The notes under the pieces were generated by a model that saw only the letters and a list, made by a program, of their open reading frames with translations, ran no database searches and was not told the origin of the DNA. Of a DNA stretch of 64,000 nucleotides, positions 56,617 to 64,000 are shown piece by piece. The DNA lies in assembly GCF_009296315.1 (NCBI RefSeq), contig NZ_WHLY01000002.1, positions 5,492,501-5,556,500 of the forward strand, written 5' to 3'. Origin of the DNA: Salmonirosea aquatica. Lineage in GTDB: Bacteria > Bacteroidota > Bacteroidia > Cytophagales > Spirosomataceae. Position numbers and translations under genes: made by a program. Within the stretch, counting starts at the first letter, position 1. Every line of letters begins with the position of its first letter.

Positions 56617-57801
56617 ATGGAATTGGATATCCTAATTAACATTTTAATTCTGCTCTCTGCAACCGTAGTGGTAGTGTATATCTGTAATTTCTTCAAAATC
56701 CCCCATCTGATCGGGTACCTCTTTACAGGGATATTGCTGAGTCCCAAAAGCCTGAATCTGGTTGAAGAAGCCACGGAAGTCGAAGCTTACGCCGAAATCG
56801 GGGTCATATTGTTACTGTTCAGCGTGGGACTGGAATTCTCCTTTGGCAATCTAAGAAAAATTCAGCGTTACGTGCTTTTAGGCGGCTTTTTGCAGGTGAT
56901 TCTGACCATCGTTGTGTCGAGCCTGTTGATTGTGCTCATGGGCAGAACTCTCAACGAAAGTATTTTCTGGGGCTTTGTGACGTGTCTGAGCAGCACGGCT
57001 ATTGTGGTAAAAACCATGCAGGACAAATTTCAACTGAATACGCCTCACGGAAAAGTGATATTGGCGATGTTGCTTTTTCAGGATATCGTCATAGTTCCGC
57101 TGATGCTGCTGACACCGATTTTGGCCGGTAAAGGCGACAATCCTCTGCTTGAAATTGGCATGTTGGTTGTCAAGCTCGCTGCCATGGTACTGTTGGCCTG
57201 GGTACTTTCCAAATTTATTATTCCCCGCTATTTCAAATCCATCATGAAGTTGCAAAGTCAGGAAATATTTCTGCTCTCTACCATCGTGATCATCCTGGGA
57301 ATCGCCCTTTTTACCGCGCAGCTAGGCCTTTCCCTGGCCTTGGGGGCTTTTATTGCCGGGTTGATCGTAGCCGAAACCGACTACAACAAAATGGCGATTT
57401 CCTGCTTCGTGCCTTTCCGGTACCTGTTTATCAGCTTCTTCTTCATTTCGATGGGCATGCTGCTCGACTACCGCATTTTCCTGGACCATCTGGATCTTAT
57501 TTTGTTTTGGTTTGTTTTTATTCTGTTCGTGAAAATCCTGGCTGGCTTCCTGGCTTCGACGGCCCTGAATGTATCGCGCCGTACCGCCTTCGCGGTAGGT
57601 TTGTCCTTGGCCCAAATCGGTGAATTCTCGTTTGTGTTGTCCAAATCGGGACTTGATGTTGGTCTTATTTCCGAAACCAACTACCAGATTTTCCTGTCGG
57701 TTTCGATCCTGACCATGATTCTGACTCCATTTATCCTGAATAATCTCGACGCATTGTTAAACAAATTCAATAAAGTATCATGGATCAAAGCGACAAATTA
57801 A
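56617..57801 (+). CDS. CPA2-family cation:proton antiporter (KefB-like, no RCK domain)
   Basis: A 394-residue membrane antiporter: PHLIGYLFTGILLSPKSLNLVEE at the start, LLFSVGLEFSFGNLRK, the ion-site region LLFQDIVIVPLML, and SLALGAFIAGLIVAETDYN. It lacks the C-terminal nucleotide-binding domain of full-length KefB/KefC. Its last 22 bases overlap the glutaredoxin-like gene, a strong sign of joint expression and perhaps of redox gating by a partner protein. Confidence 0.9.
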   Translation: MELDILINILILLSATVVVVYICNFFKIPHLIGYLFTGILLSPKSLNLVEEATEVEAYAEIGVILLLFSVGLEFSFGNLRKIQRYVLLGGFLQVILTIVVSSLLIVLMGRTLNESIFWGFVTCLSSTAIVVKTMQDKFQLNTPHGKVILAMLLFQDIVIVPLMLLTPILAGKGDNPLLEIGMLVVKLAAMVLLAWVLSKFIIPRYFKSIMKLQSQEIFLLSTIVIILGIALFTAQLGLSLALGAFIAGLIVAETDYNKMAISCFVPFRYLFISFFFISMGMLLDYRIFLDHLDLILFWFVFILFVKILAGFLASTALNVSRRTAFAVGLSLAQIGEFSFVLSKSGLDVGLISETNYQIFLSVSILTMILTPFILNNLDALLNKFNKVSWIKATN

Positions 57802-58040
57802 AGGTGTTTGGCACCGGTTGGTGCCCCAAATCCGCCATTCTGGCCAACCACTTGCAGGCTGAGTGGATTAATTTTGATTTTCTGAATGTCGAAACCGACG
57901 AACAAGCCAAACAGACCGTCATGGATTTGTACAATGGAGAATTGAAATTCCCTACGGTGACCTTTGGCGGGAAACATTTGAAAAACCCGACGATTCAGGA
58001 GCTGAACAAATTCCTGAAAGAAAATAACATAGAAGAGTAG
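57780..58040 (+). CDS. Monothiol glutaredoxin-like protein
   Basis: An 86-residue thioredoxin-fold protein with the active site WCPKS near residue 15 and the cis-Pro region FPTVTFGGKHLKNP. Only one Cys is in the motif (CPKS), so it is monothiol-like. It begins inside the antiporter gene (22-base overlap). Its 3' end overlaps the convergent NTF2-like remnant. Confidence 0.85.
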   Translation: MDQSDKLKVFGTGWCPKSAILANHLQAEWINFDFLNVETDEQAKQTVMDLYNGELKFPTVTFGGKHLKNPTIQELNKFLKENNIEE

Positions 58041-58356
58041 GATGGGTAGCTACCAAAATCGTGCATGGCCGTTAAATTGGTTCTTACGGTTGCTTTATCC
58101 CGGTCCAAATCAATGATGTAGTCGGTTGTTACGTGGTGGGTGGCCCGAAACCGGGCAAAACTTTTGCGCTGTCCGTCCAGTATATTCCCGTGTCCGATCG
58201 AGATTGCCCCATTCGGTTTTATGACTTGTGCATCGGGGGTAAATGTTGCCCCGACGATTTTTCGTCAAGTTGTTTCTCGTCGATTGCCCTGAAATACCGA
58301 ACCAGCAGAACGCTTAGCTGGGTCCTTGCGAGGAGCTCTTTGAGTTGTTCTTCCAT
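57995..58356 (-). pseudogene. SnoaL-like (NTF2-fold) gene, frameshifted and 3'-truncated
   Basis: From ATG 58356 the frame reads MEEQLKELLARTQLSVLLVR and YFRAIDEKQLDEK, then breaks. The next frame continues IVGATFTPDAQVIKPNG and ARFRATHHVTTDYIIDLD, DRDKATVRTNLTAMHDF, clearly SnoaL_4-like. The break is at a T5 run (58258-58262; A5 on the coding strand), and one extra base restores DEKIVGATF. The frame then ends at 57995 inside the glutaredoxin gene, about 30-40 residues short of the usual fold, so real truncation is also likely. Confidence 0.6.
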
Positions 58357-58464
58357 GGGGATTTTGTATGGCGGTTGTGATCCATTCAATTCAATCGCAA
58401 GGGTCTGCAGGAGCACCGATCAAGGTAATGGGCTATAAATCGGGGAAAGTACTTGCTTGATGCC

Positions 58465-58938
58465 TTATAGCCATCGATGTACCTTCCTGCAATATTCATC
58501 ATAGTCATTCCCAAAATCTTTCCGTAAACGGGGTTCTTCAAAGTTTGTGACGAAAATGTAAAAGGACAAAAAAATTACGAGGGAATACATACCCAAGGCA
58601 ATAGATTGAAAAAAAATACTCTCACCAAGTAGCAGCATCATGACGCCCAGGTACATCGGGTTACGTGAAAATCGGTAGGGCCCTGCTATCACCAATTGCT
58701 TCGTGGGGTCGGCGGGTGATAATGTTCCCCGTCCATGAATAGCAAAATGTACAATACATACCAGCGTAAGCACAAACCCAATCAGGAATGTCAGTAGGCC
58801 TATGTAATGATAATAAGCAAAGGGTCGATGTAAAGATGCCAGTACCGCTTCATTGCCTACAATCCAAAAAGGAATGAGGCCAGCCACCAGGCCGGGTTGT
58901 AAAATCGTGAAGAAAAGATTACGAAAGAATAGAGACAT
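58465..58938 (-). CDS. Isoprenylcysteine/phospholipid methyltransferase-like membrane protein
   Basis: A 157-residue membrane protein of the ICMT/PEMT group: four hydrophobic helices with VIAGPYRFSRNPMYLGVMML and the C-terminal EEPRLRKDFGNDYDEYCRKVHRWL, the S-adenosylmethionine-binding signature. The acceptor is unknown. The gene is separate from its neighbours. Confidence 0.85.
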   Translation of the reverse strand: MSLFFRNLFFTILQPGLVAGLIPFWIVGNEAVLASLHRPFAYYHYIGLLTFLIGFVLTLVCIVHFAIHGRGTLSPADPTKQLVIAGPYRFSRNPMYLGVMMLLLGESIFFQSIALGMYSLVIFLSFYIFVTNFEEPRLRKDFGNDYDEYCRKVHRWL

Positions 58939-59007
58939 ATCGGTATTGGTCCATTATCTTTTTGACCATTTCATGCCCAGTCCCCAAAGTGACACTTCCA
59001 CAACCCA

Positions 59008-59244
59008 CTACAACAGCCAGAAAAGTATATTTCCTACAATCTCACCCACTTGATAACTGGATACGTCCGCAGAAAAGAGGTGAAATAGCCCAGAGACTGC
59101 TCCAACCAGTGCTGGTAGTTGCCCGATAATCGCGAGTGCCAAAAAAACAGCAGCAATGATAAAAACTATTCCGGAAATTCTTTTCAACGTCGTTTGAATG
59201 AATGTATTCAGATTAGGAACTAAGGAATCTGCCGGGTTAGGCAA
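59008..59244 (-). CDS. Small hypothetical membrane protein
   Basis: A 78-residue frame with two hydrophobic helices (ISGIVFIIAAVFLALAIIGQL and LVGAVSGLFHLF...VGNILFWLL). The only start is TTG at 59244. No family was recognised. It lies between the methyltransferase-like and the PPOX-like genes on the same strand. Confidence 0.4.
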   Translation of the reverse strand: MPNPADSLVPNLNTFIQTTLKRISGIVFIIAAVFLALAIIGQLPALVGAVSGLFHLFSADVSSYQVGEIVGNILFWLL

Positions 59245-59286
59245 TGGGTTCCGGGGGTACCCTGGTAGGTCAGGGACCGTTTGAAT

Positions 59287-59844
59287 TTAGGAAAACTGCA
59301 AACCCAGATTGGTGGGCAGGGCATCGAGGCTTTTCAGGTTTTTCTCTTTCATGTATTCAATCAACCCCTCGGCCCCCTTTTTCTCGGCCCATTCGAAATG
59401 AATGTCGCGTTCGCCGACGTAGTCAAATTGGGGTACCCCGAAGCCGCAGGAAGTCTGCACCAGGTCAATATCCGCCACAATGATCTGCCGGGTACTGGGG
59501 TAGATGGTAAAGTCCCTGGCATACGTGTTCCAGTCGTCGGAATCGGGCAAGACGGTGAATCCTTTGCCGTACAATCTCAGAATATTCGGCTTGTCGGTAA
59601 ATGAACAAAACATGAAGGTGATCCGTCCGTTTTCGAGCGTATGGGCGGAGGTTTCGTTGCCGCTACTGATCAGATCCATATAAGCCACCCGGTTGTCACC
59701 CAGTGCCCGGAAACAGTCCAATCCTTTGGGCGACAGATTGATCCGGCCATCGCCGCTGAGGGGAGCCGTGGCTACAAAAAAGATATGCTGCTCTTTGATG
59801 AATTCTTTATGCGCAGTTTTTAAGGAAGAAGTGAATTTGCCCAT
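59287..59844 (-). CDS. Pyridoxamine 5'-phosphate oxidase-like flavin protein
   Basis: A 185-residue split-barrel protein: IFFVATAPLSGDGRINLSPKGLDCFRALGDNRVAYMDLISSGNETSAHTLENGRITFMFCSF is the FMN-binding half, typical of the large uncharacterised PPOX-like group. The C-terminal part (YPSTRQIIVADIDLVQTSCGFGVP) matches it as well. Substrate unknown. Confidence 0.88.
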   Translation of the reverse strand: MGKFTSSLKTAHKEFIKEQHIFFVATAPLSGDGRINLSPKGLDCFRALGDNRVAYMDLISSGNETSAHTLENGRITFMFCSFTDKPNILRLYGKGFTVLPDSDDWNTYARDFTIYPSTRQIIVADIDLVQTSCGFGVPQFDYVGERDIHFEWAEKKGAEGLIEYMKEKNLKSLDALPTNLGLQFS

Positions 59845-59962
59845 GGGGTTGGTTTGGGAAGAAATAGTGGATTGCAGTAGCTTGAATGTTTTATAAAAAA
59901 ATCTCTATCGCCGGGCTGTGGAGAAACAGAGTAAGATAATGGAAAGACTACGCACAACGAGG

Positions 59963-60310
59963 TTATTTTACGAACCCGAAATCCCAGCCGACTTTGAATA
60001 CCTTGTCGGGCGGGTCAGTCTTGATGAAGCGGGGAAGCTGAAAACCGACCTGGAACCGCACTGCCTTTTTTTTCTTGATTTTGTCCGCCGGTGTTTTGAC
60101 GATCTCTTCGAAGTTGTCAACGCTGATCCTGTAGCCAAAACCCAGAAAAGTGTCCATTTCCTCTTTCAGTTCCTGGTCGGTCTCTTTGCGCACTTTCTCG
60201 GGCATTCCCTCAAAATCTACTTTCTTGGCTATCAGTAACCTGGTCCTTTGGGCTTGGGCCGAAGCACCGCAACCGAGCAAAAACAGTAGACAGATCAATA
60301 CTTTGTTCAT
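59963..60310 (-). CDS. Small secreted hypothetical protein
   Basis: A 115-residue exported protein with a signal peptide (MNKVLICLLFLLGCGASAQAQ) and no known domain. It is charged and helical in the middle (EGMPEKVRKETDQELKEEMDTFLG), then basic (KIKKKKAVRF). It is possibly a lipoprotein if the Cys in LLGCGAS is used. Function unknown. Confidence 0.6.
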   Translation of the reverse strand: MNKVLICLLFLLGCGASAQAQRTRLLIAKKVDFEGMPEKVRKETDQELKEEMDTFLGFGYRISVDNFEEIVKTPADKIKKKKAVRFQVGFQLPRFIKTDPPDKVFKVGWDFGFVK

Positions 60311-60567
60311 AATCTTACAACAACCAAATCAATTAGAAAACGTCGGTTTTGTCCGGAATTGTTCGGGTAAGAATCGGTAAAACCTCAATTTTTAGCAAAG
60401 ATACCCTTCTTAATCATTGATCGGCGTTAGCGGTGGCTGGGAAATTTTGGGCTGGTGGATAAACAGGTCTCACTTTTTTTAAAAAAATTATGAACTCAAA
60501 AATAATTTATTTATTTTTATGTAATCTATATTTACAATATAGATACATCCCCTCAAACACTATTACT

Positions 60568-60831
60568 ATGATTCGCAGTAAGTACACGGACGAATTCAGT
60601 AATCGTCCCATTCTCCGCTCTAAAATAGTGAAAATCAAGCTAAGTCCGCCCAGCCCACGGAACAGGAACTTATGGATTCTCCGCTTCTACGGGCGGGATG
60701 AGCACCAGAACGAAAAGGTGCTGGGGTCCTGGTTTTACACCACGGATCGTAAACGAAAGGATGATTTGTATGGAATCATGAAATTGATTCCCAAAGACAA
60801 CAATCTTTCAGTAATAGGACCTACTTGCTGA
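60568..60831 (+). CDS. Small basic hypothetical protein
   Basis: An 87-residue basic protein (MIRSKYTDEFSNRPILRSKI...WILRFYGRDEHQNEKVLGSWFYTTDRKRKDDLYGIMKL). The start at 60568 is preferred; the open frame to 60490 is AT-rich and probably leader. No family is recognised. It stands alone, with 257 bases upstream that hold no clear gene. Confidence 0.55.
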   Translation: MIRSKYTDEFSNRPILRSKIVKIKLSPPSPRNRNLWILRFYGRDEHQNEKVLGSWFYTTDRKRKDDLYGIMKLIPKDNNLSVIGPTC

Positions 60832-61351
60832 AAACGATCTGGTGTTCCAGTGCTATATGACGGCCTGATCCCGATCTCAGGCAAATTATGTTCTTATGGG
60901 AAGGGTATGTGTGGAAATTCAGACCTATGATCAGAACACATGAATATCAGGTAGAATCGTTGGAAAATGTCATGGATTTGTCAGCCATCGAATTCTTTAT
61001 CCGTGGTAGGGAAGCCGGTTTTTTCCAATGACTGTCTATATTGAATGCATCCACGCATAAATTGAGGCCAAGCAGGTACCGTAGGCATGGGATCAGATTG
61101 TTCTGGAAGGAGTGACCATAAATCGGGGTGGTGCCAACATAACTCATGACCAGAAGTATCCCGATGTTTTCTAATACCATTTCTGAGTTTCCTGACCTAA
61201 ACCATAAGGTTTTCTCTGGACATTGTTTCCAGATCTTTGTCTTTTGTCGTCTTCATTTTTCGGTCTGTTTGGTATCTTTTCAACACACCACTAACAACAC
61301 GGGTAGTATTGTTACTCCAATGTCGTACAAAGCAAAAGCGTTTGGCATTCG
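60832..61351. other. Gap without confident genes
   Basis: These 520 bases contain only one 77-codon minus-strand frame (60947-61180) that matches nothing recognised, and a 6-bp inverted repeat (GCCTGA / TCAGGC near 60868). They may hold a decayed gene. A REP-like repeat follows at 61352. Confidence 0.4.
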
Positions 61352-61418
61352 GGCCGTTACAAACGGCCTTCTATTATTAGGGCGCAGTCTCCGTCGGAAG
61401 ACTACGCTCAACGAGGAG
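61352..61418. repeat. REP-like repeat, copy 1
   Basis: About 65 bases nearly identical to 63276-63340. It contains a perfect hairpin (GGCCGTT-ACA-AACGGCC) and a second imperfect one (CGCAGTCTCC / GGAAGACTACGC). It lies 18 bases after the stop of the minus-strand DUF6438 gene. Confidence 0.8.
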
Positions 61419-61436
61419 GGGGGCGTGCTGCTTCTG

Positions 61437-62216
61437 CTACTTAATGAAATTTATGTCAAAGGGTTCTTGTGCCTTTGTCAATTCAACCTTTTCTGATATT
61501 TTAAGCAAATACCAGATCAACTCTTTGGTTACAGCGGGTAGGAAAGGATTCTTTAAGTACTTTATTTGGCCGTTATAATGAACTTCAAGCGTGTAGGTGG
61601 GAGCATCCATTACATGTTGTTCCCAGGTCTTCAATTTATCCAGTTCAGACAACTTCAAAATGTCAAGTAGAGAACGGAACAAACTATCGGGAACTGCACC
61701 CGTGTGGTACCCTTCTTTAATGGCGTACATACCACCCATAAATAGTAATTTTTTTTCTTTGTCTATTTGTAATTTTAAACTTGGACAGGTACCGTGACAC
61801 GTTGTGGATCTGAATTTTATTACCTCAAAATCCAGGGTAGGTTGATGCACTAAATGCCGCTCACGATACTTTATTGTTTTCTTACCTCCTGTAAGTGTAA
61901 GCGCATTGGAGTCGAGCGCCATTAACGTCAGATTTGTGTCCGTCAACGTGGTGATCAGGAAATCATAGTTTCTTATATGCTCTATTGCAAAGCTTTCATT
62001 CGAAAGCGTATAGTGATCATATAGACGAAGTGTGTCACCCAATAGGTAATACTGTTTTTGCGCCCGGTAGTTTCCAAATACTTCAATATCTACCCTCTGA
62101 CTATCAATCTTAATGTATTCAAGCTCGTCGCCGACCCAGGCCTTTTTTATGTCGACGTTTTGGGCGGATAGGGTACCCCAAAGTAATGTCAATAGTAATG
62201 TGAAAGGTACCTTCAT
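61437..62216 (-). CDS. Secreted DUF6438-like protein
   Basis: A 259-residue exported protein (signal MKVPFTLLLTLLWGTLSAQ). The second half has FEVIKFRSTTCHGTCPSLKLQID, the Cys-x3-Cys-Pro signature of DUF6438, and is followed by MGGMYAIKEGYHTG. Function unknown. A REP-like repeat lies immediately downstream. Confidence 0.75.
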   Translation of the reverse strand: MKVPFTLLLTLLWGTLSAQNVDIKKAWVGDELEYIKIDSQRVDIEVFGNYRAQKQYYLLGDTLRLYDHYTLSNESFAIEHIRNYDFLITTLTDTNLTLMALDSNALTLTGGKKTIKYRERHLVHQPTLDFEVIKFRSTTCHGTCPSLKLQIDKEKKLLFMGGMYAIKEGYHTGAVPDSLFRSLLDILKLSELDKLKTWEQHVMDAPTYTLEVHYNGQIKYLKNPFLPAVTKELIWYLLKISEKVELTKAQEPFDINFIK

Positions 62217-62289
62217 AGGATGGTGTGTAAAAGCTCGTAAGGTCTGTGTACTAAGGTGATGGGTTAACTTAGAGTGTAAATATCATTGA

Positions 62290-62973
62290 TTATTTACATA
62301 GAATTTCAAATCGGTTTTTTAAGAAATGAACAAATTTAATATCCCTATTCAAATCTCTTCCCATAGCACCTAAAAGTATTTTAATGACTTTGTCATCTTT
62401 GGGAGTTGTAAAGTTTTGCTCTACTTCTTCTATTTGACTTTTTCTTTTTATTAGATACTCACTAGAAATGTTAATATATTTTTTATACATATTACAAACT
62501 TCTGGGTGTGAATTAAATGGTTCTATTTTTAATAATCCATAAGCGTAAAGTCCGGGATTTACTCCGCTATTTTTTGTCATTTCTTCCATGTAATTACGGA
62601 TTTTTTCACTTGTTTCTTTATCAATATAACTAGAATCTATGAAATGCAAAACCAAGATTTGAGAAGCAATTTGCTTATAAATATCCTTATGAAGATTTTC
62701 TTTTAGTGATGATGCTACACTTTCGTAGGAAGAATCTATACGTTGATAATTGAATTTATCTTTATGAATTATATAGTTACCAGGTGATTTAGGAAGTCCA
62801 ATAGAATCTAAAAACGATTTTTGTAATTCTTCATTTTTAATGCTTTGAATAAGGTTTAATTTATCAAAAGTATAGCTTAGTTTAAGTACTGGCTCAGGCA
62901 GTGAGTCTGTCTGGCAAAAAGATTTACTTAAAGATATACTACAAATCAATACTATTGCTATTAAATAGTTCAT
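62290..62973 (-). CDS. AT-rich hypothetical secreted protein
   Basis: A 227-residue protein with a signal peptide (MNYLIAIVLICSISLSKSFCQ), highly charged and helical, with many Lys, Ile and Asn codons. No domain was recognised. Its base composition is much more AT-rich than the genes to the left, and GGTACC is absent, suggesting recent transfer together with the genes to the right. Confidence 0.65.
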   Translation of the reverse strand: MNYLIAIVLICSISLSKSFCQTDSLPEPVLKLSYTFDKLNLIQSIKNEELQKSFLDSIGLPKSPGNYIIHKDKFNYQRIDSSYESVASSLKENLHKDIYKQIASQILVLHFIDSSYIDKETSEKIRNYMEEMTKNSGVNPGLYAYGLLKIEPFNSHPEVCNMYKKYINISSEYLIKRKSQIEEVEQNFTTPKDDKVIKILLGAMGRDLNRDIKFVHFLKNRFEILCK

Positions 62974-63058
62974 ATCAAAATATCGTTATCAAAGTGAATT
63001 GAATTTTATAATGAATTCAATTTTACTTAGTAAAAATACATTGATCCTTTTTCAGAAT

Positions 63059-63197
63059 CTAACCTAAATTTGCTAGAATATCAATATCGCTACTAGCAGT
63101 AAAATTATCCCGCACGACCGAACCGAACATGATACTTGCTCACTAATTCAGGTTTGAGTTGTGTGAAAATTTGCCGGATGGATTGGAAGTTGGCCAT
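63059..63197 (-). pseudogene. Broken MNT-type nucleotidyltransferase gene
   Basis: A start (MANFQSIRQIFTQLKPEL) followed, in another frame, by FGSVVRDNFTASSDIDILANLG, the nucleotidyltransferase signature GS-x-(A/V)R-(x)n-SD-x-D, then an early TAG (63059-63061). Frameshift and truncation make it non-functional. MNT genes are usually the antitoxin half of HEPN/MNT pairs; no HEPN partner remains. Confidence 0.65.
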
Positions 63198-63275
63198 AGC
63201 TAGGAATTTGTATTTTGCTGGTAGGTAGCTGATTGTTGGTAAAAGTACCATCTACTGTATAGGAATTCTCCGCTC

Positions 63276-63340
63276 GGCCGTTACAAACGGCCTTTTATTT
63301 TAGGACGCAGTCTCCTTTGGAAGACTACGCCCAACGAGGG
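63276..63340. repeat. REP-like repeat, copy 2
   Basis: Second copy of the 65-base element (see 61352). It begins GGCCGTTACAAACGGCC and ends GGAAGACTACGC plus CAACGAGG. It ends 4 bases before the stop of the minus-strand RelA/SpoT-domain gene, so both copies sit directly 3' of a minus-strand gene. Confidence 0.8.
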
Positions 63341-63344
63341 GAAA

Positions 63345-64000
63345 TTAGATAGTAATTATTTCCTTTAATGTTCTAATAAATTCCTGTGTATCAAGAAAGT
63401 AACTTGGATAAGCTTTTCGAAGTGAATCTAATGAATTTGAAGAAACAAGAACTACTTGTCTCTTGTTAGAATCTGTAATAGAAGTTTCTTCTTTCAAATA
63501 GTCTGCTGATGCCTCTTCAATAGCAGTCCTCGAATAAGTTTTAATCCTAACCTCTTTATTCTTAACATCTAAAACCACTAGATGTAAACTGCCCTGCCTT
63601 TTATCAGTTTCAATATTAGCGATTACATTACTAAAAGCTTCTAATTGATTAATTACTTGGAGATAATTTGCATCCTTTCTTACCTTTTCGAAGACTTCAT
63701 CTCTTGTATAATGTGAGTATCTTAATAGATTAGGAGTATTTTCAATGTACGCAAAGGCATTACCTACAAGTGAGAAAAAATCTAGCCACTCCATAGGGCC
63801 TTGGCTTGATTTTAATGAATGATCGATAAAGGTTCCCATTGTTTCAACAGCAGTTGCCCATGCGTGTTGTAGCCTAGTTCTAATTTGCAACTCGACCATT
63901 AAATTATCATAGTTTGGATTGATTGAGTTCTTGTACTTATAAACTATATGAAAGCATCTATACCCAGAATCTTTTGGATTTTGAATATAATCTTTCTCAT
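63345..64000 (-). CDS. RelA/SpoT-domain protein (partial, runs off the right edge)
   Basis: The synthetase signature is complete: KDYIQNPKDSGYRCFHIVYKY followed by MVELQIRTRLQHAWATAVETMG. The gene extends past the window edge, so ATG 63899 is internal. A C-terminal part of about 160 residues (RDEVFEKVRKDANYLQVINQLEAF...) follows the synthetase domain and has no hydrolase motif. Such single-domain proteins make (p)ppGpp or act as toxins (small alarmone synthetase/toxSAS-like). It is AT-rich and in an accessory-looking region next to a broken MNT gene. Confidence 0.8.
   Translation of the reverse strand, partial: EKDYIQNPKDSGYRCFHIVYKYKNSINPNYDNLMVELQIRTRLQHAWATAVETMGTFIDHSLKSSQGPMEWLDFFSLVGNAFAYIENTPNLLRYSHYTRDEVFEKVRKDANYLQVINQLEAFSNVIANIETDKRQGSLHLVVLDVKNKEVRIKTYSRTAIEEASADYLKEETSITDSNKRQVVLVSSNSLDSLRKAYPSYFLDTQEFIRTLKEIITI

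Noticed and set aside
60947-61180. 77-codon minus-strand open frame
   Set aside because: No domain or signal, no neighbour context, and no sign of a start site; kept only as part of the gap description.

Overview
This 64 kb window looks like the chromosome of a Bacteroidota, most likely a member of the order Cytophagales (Spirosomataceae/Dyadobacter-like). The reasons are a carboxypeptidase-like plus beta-barrel TonB receptor, a one-piece hybrid two-component regulator with an AraC-type output domain, a cytochrome bc/cbb-type oxidase layout typical of the phylum, and many families common there (DUF6454, DUF4377, DUF6438, DUF2183). Base composition is about half G+C by eye, except the last 1.8 kb, which is clearly AT-rich. 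The taxonomic placement is inference; no rRNA or tRNA gene was recognised.

From 0.1 to 16.4 kb every gene is on the + strand. The block holds a cytochrome b with a fused cytochrome c, a pyruvate-oxidase-like ThDP enzyme, an NTF2-like protein, an enolase-superfamily enzyme, a large FAD/Fe-S glycolate/D-lactate-type dehydrogenase, a PPC-domain protein, a GH15 glucoamylase, cytochrome c oxidase subunits II, I and III, the CtaG assembly factor, a small subunit-IV-like protein and a Rieske protein. The dehydrogenases, the bc-type quinol oxidase (b subunit at one end, Rieske at the other) and the aa3-type oxidase can be read as one quinone-to-oxygen electron path. A diheme cytochrome c follows on the opposite strand.

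From 17 to 40 kb is a mosaic: DUF2254, a seven-bladed VCBS protein, topoisomerase IB, SMP-30-like lactonase, TonB receptor, a Cys/Met PLP enzyme, a divergent phosphatidate phosphatase/lipid kinase pair, a glutamine-synthetase-like ligase with an APH-like kinase and a HAD phosphatase, a Gfo/Idh oxidoreductase, an ArsR/AHSA1 pair with a clear operator, SPFH protein and an M23 endopeptidase.

The most interesting region is 40.2-51.7 kb. Four secreted or lipid-anchored proteins (an AbfB-domain protein, a DUF4377 lipoprotein, a lectin-armed astacin protease and a lectin-armed CAP/SCP protein) lie next to a TPR-type hybrid two-component regulator and a GH32 levanase. The astacin and CAP proteins share the same C-terminal bulb-lectin plus F5/8 module. 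A decayed third CAP copy is present. Two upstream regions share a three-box element (TGACnG, 30 bp, TGACGG, 21 bp, TGACGG) that fits binding by the adjacent AraC-type output domain.

From 52 to 62 kb are transporters, stress/redox genes (DoxX/HxlR, antiporter plus glutaredoxin, PPOX) and small unknowns. The final AT-rich 1.8 kb carries a RelA/SpoT-domain gene running off the edge, a broken MNT nucleotidyltransferase and a REP-like repeat.

Two window-wide features stand out. At least six genes are broken by a single missing base, five of them clearly in a homopolymer, which points to sequencing error more than decay. The palindrome GGTACC is strongly over-represented outside the AT-rich end.
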